Positions 32,862-40,427 of a stretch of 64,000 bases of DNA are shown in pieces; positions within the stretch are counted from its first letter, which is position 1; the number at the start of each line of letters is the position of its first letter. The notes beneath the pieces are model-generated. The model saw nothing but the letters and a program-made list of their open reading frames with translations. It had not been told where the DNA came from and searched no databases. A program made the position numbers and the translations under genes. Origin of the DNA: CAYUNE01 sp964446115 (lineage in GTDB: Bacteria; Desulfobacterota; Desulfobulbia; Desulfobulbales; Desulfobulbaceae); contig CAYUNE010000027.1 in the NCBI GenBank assembly GCA_964446115.1, positions 124,001 to 188,000 on the forward strand, written 5' to 3'.

Positions 32862-34298
32862 TCATGAGGCGCCCCGTCCCGCCAGGACCGCCGGGATGGT
32901 GCGCAGCAGGATACGGAAATCGAGAAGCAGGGACCAGTTGTCGATGTACTGCAGATCCAGCCGTATCCACTTTTCAAAGGGGATGTCGTTTCTGCCGTCG
33001 ATCTGCCAGAGGCAGGTCATGCCGGGGCGAACACTGAAGCGCCGGTTGAACCAGCTCTGATCAAAGCCCTGATAATCCCGCACCGGCAGCGGACGGGGCC
33101 CCACCAGGCTCATATCTCCCTTGAGCACATTAACCAGCTGGGGAAGCTCGTCAATACTGGTTTTCCGTAAAAACCGCCCTTCCCGGGTGACGCGGGGATC
33201 GTTCTTGATCTTGAAGACCGGGCCCCGGGCCTCGTTGAGGGGTTCCAGTTCCCGCTGCAGTTTTTCGGCGTTTTGCACCATGGTCCGGAATTTATAGAGG
33301 CGAAATTTGCGTTTGTTCAGTCCCAACCGCTCCTGGACAAAGAAGACCGGGCCCGTGGAGTTGCACTTGATCAGCAGGGCAACACCGGCAAAGAGGGGCA
33401 GGAGCATGACCAGGAGGATGCCGGAGAGGCCGATATCGATACAGCGTTTGAAAAAGAGGGGCGGTCCGCCCATGGCACCGGTGTATATGGTGAGAATGGA
33501 ACGCCCCTCGAAGGATTCCACCCGGGCATGGGCCAGCTGGGAGAAAAAGTAATCAGCCAGTACCCTGACAATGATGCCCTGTTCCGTGCAGGTGTCGATG
33601 ATTCGGGTTGCGTGGCGGACATATTCGGTAACCGGCAGGCAGAGCATCACCTCATCGACGACGTTGTCATGGAGAAATTCGCCCAAATGATCAGGGTGAA
33701 TGAGGGGATAGTCGTCGCGCAGCGAGCAGGCCGGCTGTCCGGCCCAGTAGCTGTCGACGAAACCGCTGAGGCTGTAGCCCAGTTCCGGCTTGGAGAGAAT
33801 GATATCGGCAAAGGTGATGGCCCGGTCATTGGTGCCCACCACGACGATATGGCGGCGATTTTTTCCATTGCTGCGGATTCTGCCGAGAAAGAGCCGCAGC
33901 GCAATGCGGCTGAGGACCATGAGACAACTGGTCACGATCCAGAAGACGGCCAGAAACAGGGGAGTGATCATCACCATGTTGAAGATGGCACCGGCGATGA
34001 AGATCATCACTGTTCCCAGGGTGGTGGCCTTGAAAACCTCCATCAGTTCGGCGCGTTTGGACGAGAGGCGCATGGAATGATAGAGATCCAGGGAGACGAA
34101 GAGGCTGTGCCAGCCGACTACGAGGCCGAAAAAGAGCAGCAGGTTCATCACCTTGATGCGCATGGCAAGGAAGTCCTGCAGGGAGATGGAGCCGGACTGC
34201 TGCACCGTGAGGGTGGCTGCTCCGAAGGCAAGCGTCAGGATGAGGATGTCGGCGAGCTTGAGGCTGTGCAGAAGGGCGTGGCGGCTGAATTGGTCCAT
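32862..34298 (-). CDS. Undecaprenyl-phosphate sugar-phosphate transferase (WbaP/EpsL-like)
   Basis: The 478 aa protein has N-terminal membrane helices (about four, residues 10-130), a CoA-binding-like middle domain (HIVVVGTNDRAITFADIIL) and a C-terminal bacterial sugar transferase domain. That domain starts FFKRCIDIGLSGILLV, with YKFRTMVQNAEK, DELPQLVNVLKGDMSLVGPRP and RPGMTCLWQIDGRN. These enzymes start polysaccharide synthesis by moving a hexose-1-phosphate onto undecaprenyl phosphate. The longer frame starts at a TTG (34328); ATG 34298 is preferred. It probably primes glycans for the locus at the start of the window. Confidence 0.93.
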   Translation of the reverse strand: MDQFSRHALLHSLKLADILILTLAFGAATLTVQQSGSISLQDFLAMRIKVMNLLLFFGLVVGWHSLFVSLDLYHSMRLSSKRAELMEVFKATTLGTVMIFIAGAIFNMVMITPLFLAVFWIVTSCLMVLSRIALRLFLGRIRSNGKNRRHIVVVGTNDRAITFADIILSKPELGYSLSGFVDSYWAGQPACSLRDDYPLIHPDHLGEFLHDNVVDEVMLCLPVTEYVRHATRIIDTCTEQGIIVRVLADYFFSQLAHARVESFEGRSILTIYTGAMGGPPLFFKRCIDIGLSGILLVMLLPLFAGVALLIKCNSTGPVFFVQERLGLNKRKFRLYKFRTMVQNAEKLQRELEPLNEARGPVFKIKNDPRVTREGRFLRKTSIDELPQLVNVLKGDMSLVGPRPLPVRDYQGFDQSWFNRRFSVRPGMTCLWQIDGRNDIPFEKWIRLDLQYIDNWSLLLDFRILLRTIPAVLAGRGAS

Positions 34299-34752
34299 GG
34301 TAACGGCGAGGCGGAATCCGGTTCCCAAGGCGAGCGGGATTGGATGATTTATATTTTCGGGGTCTCTCCATTATATGTTATATGCCATACGGCAAAATAG
34401 CATGGGAAAAATCGGCCATGGCCTGAGATTCCATATCAGAGGGATTTCTTGCGGGAGGCCGGAAACGGGATCGTCGTGTGATCGCAGGGGGTTAACCGGA
34501 TGCCGGGGAGGATGGGCAAAGATGTGCTATGTTAAAATAGCTATAAAATCAATGTGTTATCACGTTCGCGATTGCCTCGCCGAGTCGGGCCGAGACCCCC
34601 GGAAGAGGGGGAAAAAGCGTTGCCAATCCCCCTGCTTTTTTGTACAACAGAAGGCGTAAGGGAAAGACCGTGCAGTACTCCGGGGTTTCAGGGACGAACA
34701 GGTGATGTTGTAGTGGAAGATCACCGTGCAATGACAAATTACAGGAGGAATT
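34299..34752. other. Intergenic region without a recognised gene
   Basis: About 450 nt separate the divergent sugar transferase and FGE-like genes. It is AT-rich near 34520-34560 (TTAAAATAGCTATAAAAT), which probably contains promoter elements. Small open frames on both strands lack ribosome sites and protein-like composition. Near its end, CAATGACAAATTACAGG (34730-34746) faintly resembles the left arm of the intergenic element. Confidence 0.5.
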
Positions 34753-35763
34753 ATGAAAAAAAAGATGAGTGTTTCCCAAATGTTGCTTGCAGGAATGGCG
34801 CTTTCCTGCCTGATGATGTGTTCACCGGTGAATGCGGCGGACAAGGTTGTGGTAATACCTCTTTTTTCTCAGAACAGTGACACGGATTCCACCTACACCA
34901 ACAGTGTGGGCATGACCTTTTCCCGTATCCCCGCCGGCTCCTTTATCATGGGGAGTCCGGACGGGATCAACGGCCGGGCCGGCGATACCCACCGCCCCTT
35001 CTGGCCGCCGGAATTCGGCTCACATATTCCCGATAATGAGCAGGAGATCCAGCACCTGGTCAGTATCACCAGGCCGTTCTACATGCAGACCACCGAGGTG
35101 ACCCAGAGGCAGTATCTGCAGGTCATGGGGAGCAGCGGCTATACCAACCCGGCCAATTTTCAGAGCTGTGGCCTTGACTGTCCGGTGGAGAAAGTCAGCT
35201 GGGAGGAAGCCCGGCTCTTTATCGAGACCCTAAACACCATGGAAAACAGGACAGGTTGCGATAAGACACCCAACTCCTGCTACTCCCTGCCCACCGAGGC
35301 CCAGTGGGAGTACGCGGCCCGGGCCGGTACCGTCACCGCCTTTTACAGCGGCGGCATTTCCGCGGAAGGCCATGCCAGCTGTGACGTACTGGACTCCAAC
35401 CTGGATCTCATCGGTTGGTATGAGTGCAATTCCGGAGGGACCACCCATGAGGTGGCGGGCAAGAAACCGAACAACTGGGGATTATACGATATGTCCGGCA
35501 ATGTCGAGGAGTGGTGCGCCGACCGCTCAAACTCAGGAGTAGCGCCCGAAGAGGATCTCAGGTACCCGCCGGAAGACCTCACCTATAACGGCGCTCCGGT
35601 TGCAGATCCCCAGGGGAGGACAACCGGATCTCACCGCATCAGCCGCGGCGGCAGCTGGGATCACGATGCCTCCAGCGCCCGTTCGGCCAAGCGGTATCAC
35701 CACGATCCGACCTCTCGCTTTCCCACGCTGGGATTCCGGGTGATGCTGTCCATCAGCGAGTAG
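34753..35763 (+). CDS. Secreted formylglycine-generating-enzyme-like (SUMF1) protein
   Basis: The 336 aa protein has a signal peptide (residues 1-29, ending SPVNA). It then has an FGE-sulfatase fold: GMTFSRIPAGSFIMGSP, FYMQTTEVTQRQYLQVMG, SLPTEAQWEYAARAG, GLYDMSGNVEEWC and a closing RISRGGSW, then GFRVML. True FGEs oxidise a sulfatase cysteine; most bacterial members are paralogues with other or unknown roles. Several extra cysteines (SCGLDCPVEK, GCDKTPNSC) suggest disulfides in the periplasm. The ribosome site is AGGAGG. No sulfatase gene is nearby. Confidence 0.88.
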   Translation: MKKKMSVSQMLLAGMALSCLMMCSPVNAADKVVVIPLFSQNSDTDSTYTNSVGMTFSRIPAGSFIMGSPDGINGRAGDTHRPFWPPEFGSHIPDNEQEIQHLVSITRPFYMQTTEVTQRQYLQVMGSSGYTNPANFQSCGLDCPVEKVSWEEARLFIETLNTMENRTGCDKTPNSCYSLPTEAQWEYAARAGTVTAFYSGGISAEGHASCDVLDSNLDLIGWYECNSGGTTHEVAGKKPNNWGLYDMSGNVEEWCADRSNSGVAPEEDLRYPPEDLTYNGAPVADPQGRTTGSHRISRGGSWDHDASSARSAKRYHHDPTSRFPTLGFRVMLSISE

Positions 35764-35781
35764 GCGGGCAGCCTGCTTCCC

Positions 35782-35813
35782 CCCGGAAATGGTCCGGCCG
35801 GATCATTTCCGGG
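35782..35813 (+). terminator. Hairpin after the FGE-like gene (possible terminator without T-run)
   Basis: CCCGGAAATG pairs perfectly with CATTTCCGGG around a 12-nt loop (GTCCGGCCGGAT). It lies 18 nt after the stop codon. There is no T-run, so it may stabilise the 3' end rather than terminate. Confidence 0.45.
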
Positions 35814-35897
35814 CAAAGTCGTCCGCCGGTGGTTTCCGGGCCTGTTTCCTGTCCCTCGGCAGGAGGCAGCGCCGGAGGACGAACCCCTTGACTGCAG

Positions 35898-36605
35898 TTA
35901 CGAAAACGGCGAGAGCTCTTTGGCGGGGATGAGCTCGCTGAAGTAGAGAATGGATGGATACCGCCGGGAGCGGCGGGGAGGCTGCCGGCTGCTGGGACGG
36001 GCCACGTGGATCAGGTGGCGCGGCCCGGTGCGGCGGGCCGCATCCAGCACCTTTTCCGTATCATCGGCAAGCATGGTCCGCTCGGGATCGTAGCCGATCA
36101 TCCGTTGCAGTCGCGTCCAGAACGCCTCTTCTTCCTTGGCCAACCCCACCTCCTGGGAACAGATAATCCGATCAAAAAAACCGGCGATACCGGTTTTGCC
36201 CAGTTTGATGCTCAGGGTTGTGGAGTGGGCATTGGTCACCAGGTGTACCTGTTTTGATTTTTTGCGGCAGAATTCCAGAAAAACGGTAACATACGGGTGC
36301 ACCTTGATGAGATGGTCGATGCGGATTTTCAGCTCCGGAATATCCAGTCCCAGCCGTTTCGACCAGTAGTCGAGATCCGTCCACATCAGGGTATTTTCCA
36401 CGCTTCGATACTGTTGCAGCAGTTCTCTCCCGGCCTGCTCGATGGAAATGTCATGCTGCAGGCTGTAATGCTCGGGAACATACTGTTCCCAAAAGTAATC
36501 GTCGAAATGTTTGTCCAAAAGCGTGCCATCCATATCCAGGAGCACGGTGTCGATGTCGGTCCAGGAAAAGGAAGGTCTCAGGGCTGGGGCGGTAACTGTC
36601 TTCAT
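35898..36605 (-). CDS. HAD-superfamily hydrolase (YrfG-like nucleotidase)
   Basis: The 235 aa protein has HAD motif I in LLDMDGTLLDKHFDDYFWEQYVPEHYS, motif II LVTNA, and a later acidic motif in MLADDTEKVLDAA. The DMDGTLLD-x-FDDYFW arrangement resembles YrfG, a GMP/IMP nucleotidase. The expected reaction is dephosphorylation of a purine monophosphate, but the substrate is not certain. The C-terminus is basic and Pro-rich, then ends in an LYFSEL segment. It stands alone on the minus strand. Confidence 0.85.
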   Translation of the reverse strand: MKTVTAPALRPSFSWTDIDTVLLDMDGTLLDKHFDDYFWEQYVPEHYSLQHDISIEQAGRELLQQYRSVENTLMWTDLDYWSKRLGLDIPELKIRIDHLIKVHPYVTVFLEFCRKKSKQVHLVTNAHSTTLSIKLGKTGIAGFFDRIICSQEVGLAKEEEAFWTRLQRMIGYDPERTMLADDTEKVLDAARRTGPRHLIHVARPSSRQPPRRSRRYPSILYFSELIPAKELSPFS

Positions 36606-36681
36606 GGTAGAGCGGGATGTACGGCAAACGGTGGTCGGTGTGATCCACCCGGCTGCGGTTCCAAGCCGGAAAAGAAATTTT

Positions 36682-37329
36682 TTAAATCACATGAGATGAT
36701 GAGGAACAGGAATTACGCGGCCGGGCGGGAACACCGGCCATGAGACAGGAAGAGGGGGCTTTCTGGGCCAGAACCGAGCCGGCGCCGATGATGGTGTCGT
36801 CGCCGACATCATCCATGATGATGGAGCCTTCGCCGATCCAGACGTTTTTGCCGATGACCACCCTGGAGGGGGTGAACTTTCTTGTCATCTTTCCCTCGTT
36901 GTCGAAATGCTGGGTTTTGCCGCTGGGGATGCTGCAACGGCTGGCAATGATTGTCTCGGCGCCGATGGTGGCGATGCCGATGATGCAATAGGCGCCGATG
37001 GTGACATTGCTGCCGATCTCCGTCCCGCGGTGGGGGAAAAAGCTGCCGAAGCCGATATGAAAGTTCCAGGCGCATTTACGCAGGGTGGCGTAATAGAAGG
37101 CACTGCGAAGATAGCTGCCGGGCAGGCCGGGAACCAGGCTGAGCAGATGGCCGAAAAAGGAAAACAGCATCTCGCCTTTGGAGAACACCTCTTCCAGCCA
37201 GGTGAGAATGATAAAAGGAAAAACCAGAAAAAACGCACCCAGAAAGGCCGTCTTTTTCATGGCCATCCGTATGGAGGTTGATCGGGACAGGAGAGCCATT
37301 GCAGGATATTGCCGTTTGGTTGTATTCAT
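36682..37329 (-). CDS. Left-handed beta-helix (hexapeptide) acyltransferase
   Basis: The 215 aa protein has a hydrophobic N-terminal segment (about residues 25-45). It then has hexapeptide repeats of the isoleucine-patch type (GTEIGSNVTIGAYCIIGIATIG, NVWIGEGSIIMDDVGDDTIIGAGSVL), ending VPARPRNSC. The layout matches membrane-linked acetyltransferases that decorate glycans. The longest frame begins at TTG (37359); ATG 37329 is preferred, with weak evidence. It could modify the surface polysaccharide. Confidence 0.85.
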   Translation of the reverse strand: MNTTKRQYPAMALLSRSTSIRMAMKKTAFLGAFFLVFPFIILTWLEEVFSKGEMLFSFFGHLLSLVPGLPGSYLRSAFYYATLRKCAWNFHIGFGSFFPHRGTEIGSNVTIGAYCIIGIATIGAETIIASRCSIPSGKTQHFDNEGKMTRKFTPSRVVIGKNVWIGEGSIIMDDVGDDTIIGAGSVLAQKAPSSCLMAGVPARPRNSCSSSSHVI

Positions 37330-37816
37330 TGGTGTTGACGGCAGCTGCCGGTCAGGCAACGGCGCTTACCCCTCGCCAAGCCTGTGCTGCAGCACGGAAG
37401 ATATTTTTCGGATTCCTGGAAGAGCCCCGTATCCACTGCCGGCCAGGAACGGATCAGTCCCTCTTGAAAAAGCGCTAAGGCCCAATGGGACTAATTTGGG
37501 CTCATATATAATTTGACCCTGCTGAAACGGAGAGGTGACGTGGGAAATGAAAATAGGACGAAATGGCGGAAGAAAAAGGAAAACCAATTCCGTAGCCACC
37601 ATCCTGCCAGCCTGTGACGGGAAGGAAATATGGTGTCCCCGGAATTAGCCGGCAGCGTCTCCCATAAAAAAATTTCCGCAACGGTTCCAACGCCCCTGAT
37701 TTGCGGGACACCGGAAGCTATATTTTACCGCCGGGGCGCAAAACCCGTGGCCGGGTAGGCGCCGGGAAACGGCAAAAAGAGGGGCAGCTCCATTGGCTGA
37801 GTGACGGCAGGACGGC
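37330..37816. other. Intergenic region with degenerate sequence next to the tRNA
   Basis: About 490 nt hold no convincing gene. Base composition is mixed, with short AT-rich patches (CTCATATATAATTTGACCC) and several small hairpins. Short open frames on both strands lack ribosome sites. Part of it looks like decayed repeat or mobile-element sequence lying beside the 3' end of a tRNA gene. Confidence 0.4.
37622..37648. repeat. REP-like fragment
   Basis: ATATGGTGTCCCCGGAATTA resembles the GGTGTCCCCGGAATT word that recurs near REP-associated transposases in many proteobacteria. A second GGACACC lies at 37706. This is from memory of such repeats; no transposase is present. Confidence 0.3.
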
Positions 37817-37906
37817 TGGCGGAGGAGCAGGGATTCGAACCCTGGGTGGAGTCACCCCCACAACGGTTTTCGAGACCGTCCCGTTCGACCGCTCCGGCAC
37901 TCCTCC
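37817..37906 (-). tRNA. tRNA-Ser (anticodon CGA)
   Basis: On the minus strand the 90 nt gene has a 7 bp acceptor stem (GGAGGAG / CTCCTCC), an anticodon arm ACGGT-CTCGAAA-ACCGT, a long variable arm and GGTTCGAATCC in the T arm. The loop gives anticodon CGA, reading UCG. The long extra arm confirms class II (Ser). CCA is encoded at the 3' end. Confidence 0.96.
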
Positions 37907-38194
37907 TTTCCAGGTACTCAGGTGCAACTATGCATTGTTACCCTTTCTTGGAAAAATCGTCAAGGGGCGGGGGCTTTTTCATGCGGTATGCCCGCGGCGT
38001 GGGGGGATTAACCCCAGTCCGGTGGAGATAATGATTGACAGGGCCGGGTTGGAAGTAGTTATATTCTTCGAAAATGCAATGGGTTTGATGCGCCGGCGCG
38101 GTTGCCGCGCTCCATTGCCGGGTTTGCAGGCCCCGCTGTCGAGCGACGGGAGACCGGAGGTTGCAGCGGGACGCGCAAGGGAAAAAAGGGGAAG
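37907..38194. other. Intergenic region upstream of the AMMECR1 gene
   Basis: Besides the tRNA promoter, the region holds no recognised element. Frames that enter from 38102 are non-protein-like until ATG 38195. Confidence 0.4.
37935..37963 (-). promoter_or_regulatory. Predicted sigma-70 promoter of tRNA-Ser
   Basis: On the minus strand TTGACG (37963-37958) and TAACAA (37940-37935) are 17 nt apart. Transcription would start near 37928, about 22 nt upstream of the tRNA 5' end. Confidence 0.6.
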
Positions 38195-38767
38195 ATGCCG
38201 ACGGAACAACAGGGTGCATTGCTGTTACGGTTGGCCAGGCAGGCCATCGAGGAAAAGCTGGGCATTGTTTCCGGTTCGCCCGTTGATGAATCGCAACTGA
38301 CGGATGCGGCGCTGCAGGCGAAACAGGGGGTCTTCGTTACCCTGAAAATCGGCGCCAACCTGCGGGGATGTATCGGCAGTCTGCGGGCCACCGAGTCCAT
38401 TGTCGACGGGGTGCGGCGGCATGCGGTCAATGCCGCCTTCCATGACCAGCGGTTTCCGCCGCTGACCGCCGCAGAGTTGAAAAAGGTGAGGATCGGCATC
38501 AGTATCCTCTCCCCGGCGGTGCGGGCGGAATATGACTCCCCGGAAGAGCTGCTGGACGATCTGGCCCGGGAGCGTCCCGGGGTCATTTTGCAGGGCAAGG
38601 GCGGCACCGGGGCCACCTTTCTGCCCCAGGTCTGGGAACAGCTGCCGGATCCGCGGCTTTTTCTCTCCCAGCTTTCCCTCAAGGCCGGGCTGCCGGACAT
38701 GGCCTGGCGCGCGCCCAATATCGACATCCTCACCTACACTGTCCAATCTTTCACGGAGGATCGGTGA
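38195..38767 (+). CDS. AMMECR1-domain protein
   Basis: The 190 aa protein carries the AMMECR1 core motif LRGCIGSL (residues near 55-62), preceded by GVFVTLKIGANLRG and followed by NAAFHDQRFPPL. It ends with the typical GLPDMAW segment. The family is conserved from archaea to human, sometimes next to a MEMO-like or radical SAM gene; the biochemical activity is not settled. ATG 38195 is preceded by AGGGGAAG, better than the longer frame's start at 38102. It is followed after 19 nt by a cysteine-cluster gene. Confidence 0.92.
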   Translation: MPTEQQGALLLRLARQAIEEKLGIVSGSPVDESQLTDAALQAKQGVFVTLKIGANLRGCIGSLRATESIVDGVRRHAVNAAFHDQRFPPLTAAELKKVRIGISILSPAVRAEYDSPEELLDDLARERPGVILQGKGGTGATFLPQVWEQLPDPRLFLSQLSLKAGLPDMAWRAPNIDILTYTVQSFTEDR

Positions 38768-38786
38768 GCCGATATCATAGCCGTCA

Positions 38787-39422
38787 ATGAAGGAACTCTT
38801 CCTCTCGCCCCGACTTTCTCACCTGCTTGCCCGGATCTATGCCGACATGGAAGCCGGATATGATCTGGTTGCCGCCCGCCTGGGTCACTCCTGCGAAAAC
38901 TGCCCCGACAACTGCTGCGACAGTTTTTTCCGGCACCACACCTACTGCGAATGGGCCTATCTCTGGGAAGGGATCCGCGCCCTGCCCGACGACGATATCG
39001 ACCGTATTCTCAAAAGAGCCGAGGAATATGTCCGGGAGTGCAGGGCGGCGGAGGCCCGGGGCAAGCGACCGCAGCTCATGTGTCCCCTCAATGAGGAGGG
39101 GCTGTGCATCCTCTACTCGCATCGGCTGATGATCTGCCGGATGCACGGAATCCCGGCCATTCTGATCAGGCCGGACGGCAAGCGTCTCAGCTTTCCCGGC
39201 TGTTTCCGTTGTCAGGAGATCGTGGCGAAAAACTTCGGGGGGGATGAAACGCCGGTCATGGACCGCACCGGGCTCTATCGCAACCTTGCCGGGCTGGAAT
39301 CCGAATTGCTGGGTGAAAAACGGCACCTCTACCCCAAGGTGCGCCTCACCGTGGCGGAGATGATCCTCAAGGGACCGCCCCGTATTCCCCGGCCCCATTG
39401 CGAGAGAAACAAAGGGGCGTAG
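38787..39422 (+). CDS. Cysteine-cluster protein (YkgJ-like)
   Basis: The 211 aa protein has CENCPDNCCDSFF near residue 36, then CPLNEEGLCILYSHRLMICRMHG and a late FPGCFRCQE. This is the YkgJ-type pattern of eight or more cysteines, expected to bind zinc or an Fe-S cluster. The N-terminal LARIYADMEAGYDLVAARLGHSC is helical. Function is unknown. It is sandwiched between AMMECR1 and bioB with 19 and 22 nt gaps, so the three are likely co-transcribed. A second protein of this family lies at 14963. Confidence 0.82.
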   Translation: MKELFLSPRLSHLLARIYADMEAGYDLVAARLGHSCENCPDNCCDSFFRHHTYCEWAYLWEGIRALPDDDIDRILKRAEEYVRECRAAEARGKRPQLMCPLNEEGLCILYSHRLMICRMHGIPAILIRPDGKRLSFPGCFRCQEIVAKNFGGDETPVMDRTGLYRNLAGLESELLGEKRHLYPKVRLTVAEMILKGPPRIPRPHCERNKGA

Positions 39423-39444
39423 CGCCGCGTTTTCCGTTGCCGTT

Positions 39445-40416
39445 ATGCTTGAGCCGGAAGAGATTTTTTCGCGGATCCGCAGCGGCGGCGACATAGACCG
39501 TCGAACCGCCCGGCGGATAGCCCGCCGGATGGATCTGCAGGATCTCCTTGCCCTGGCCGACCGGCTGCGCCGTCACTTCCACGGACGGCGTTTTTTTCTC
39601 TGTTCCATCATCAACGCCCGCAGCGGCAACTGTTCCGAGGACTGCCGCTTCTGTGCCCAATCGGCCCGCCATCCCACTGATATTGATTCATACCGCCTCA
39701 TTGATCCGGACAAGGCCCTGGCCGTTGCCATGGAAAACGACGGCTGCGGCGTCCGCCGCCTCTCCCTGGTGGCCAGCGGTCGCTCGCCGGACAGGTCACT
39801 GCTGGACGGCCTCGGCCGCCTCTACGATATGATGGCTGGAAAGACGCGCCTGGATTTTTGCGCCTCCCTCGGCCTGATCAGCGCATCCCAGGCCGCGGAG
39901 CTTCGCCGGATGGGGGTGACCAGGTATCACTGCAACCTGGAGTCGTGCCGGGAGTTTTTTCCGCAGATCTGCACCACCCACACCCATGGGGAGAAGGTGG
40001 AAACCCTGAAAAACGCGGCCCGGGCCGGCCTGTCCCGCTGTTCCGGCGGCATTATCGGCATGGGGGAGGGGTTGGATGAGCGCATCGAGCTTGCCCTGGA
40101 GCTGCGTGATCTCGGCATCCGGTCCATTCCCGTCAACATACTCACCCCGGTGAAGGCAACCCCCCTGGCCGCAGCGACGCCCCTGGACACGGACGAGGTG
40201 TTGAGAACAGTGGCTCTCTTCAGGATCATCAATCCCGCCGCGGTGATCAGGATCGCCGGCGGTCGCCTGCTGCTGGGCAAAGAGCAGTATCGCTGTTTCA
40301 CCGCCGGGGCCAACGGCGCCATCGTCGGCAACTATCTCACCACCGTGGGGGCCTCCCTGGCCGAAGATCTTGAAAATATCGCCGCCCTGGGCTATCGGTT
40401 GCCCTCTTCTTCCTGA
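39445..40416 (+). CDS. bioB: Biotin synthase, anaerobe-type cysteine set
   Basis: The 323 aa radical SAM enzyme inserts sulfur into dethiobiotin. The SAM cluster is Cys63, Cys67 and Cys70 in NCSEDCRFCAQSA. Of the E. coli [2Fe-2S] ligands, equivalents of Cys128 (Cys139), Cys188 (Cys199) and Arg260 (Arg269) are present. The equivalent of Cys97 is Ser107 (RRLSLVASG). Extra cysteines appear at 163 and 168 (YHCNLESC) and 176 (QICTTHT). This pattern is seen in BioB of anaerobes, for which an auxiliary cluster different from [2Fe-2S] has been reported. No other bio genes are adjacent. Confidence 0.93.
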   Translation: MLEPEEIFSRIRSGGDIDRRTARRIARRMDLQDLLALADRLRRHFHGRRFFLCSIINARSGNCSEDCRFCAQSARHPTDIDSYRLIDPDKALAVAMENDGCGVRRLSLVASGRSPDRSLLDGLGRLYDMMAGKTRLDFCASLGLISASQAAELRRMGVTRYHCNLESCREFFPQICTTHTHGEKVETLKNAARAGLSRCSGGIIGMGEGLDERIELALELRDLGIRSIPVNILTPVKATPLAAATPLDTDEVLRTVALFRIINPAAVIRIAGGRLLLGKEQYRCFTAGANGAIVGNYLTTVGASLAEDLENIAALGYRLPSSS

Positions 40417-40427
40417 CTTGCAGGCAT

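Noticed and set aside
34375..34844. Small frames on both strands between the sugar transferase and the FGE-like gene
   Set aside because: No ribosome sites, Cys/Arg-rich random composition, and one overlaps the signal peptide of the FGE-like gene.
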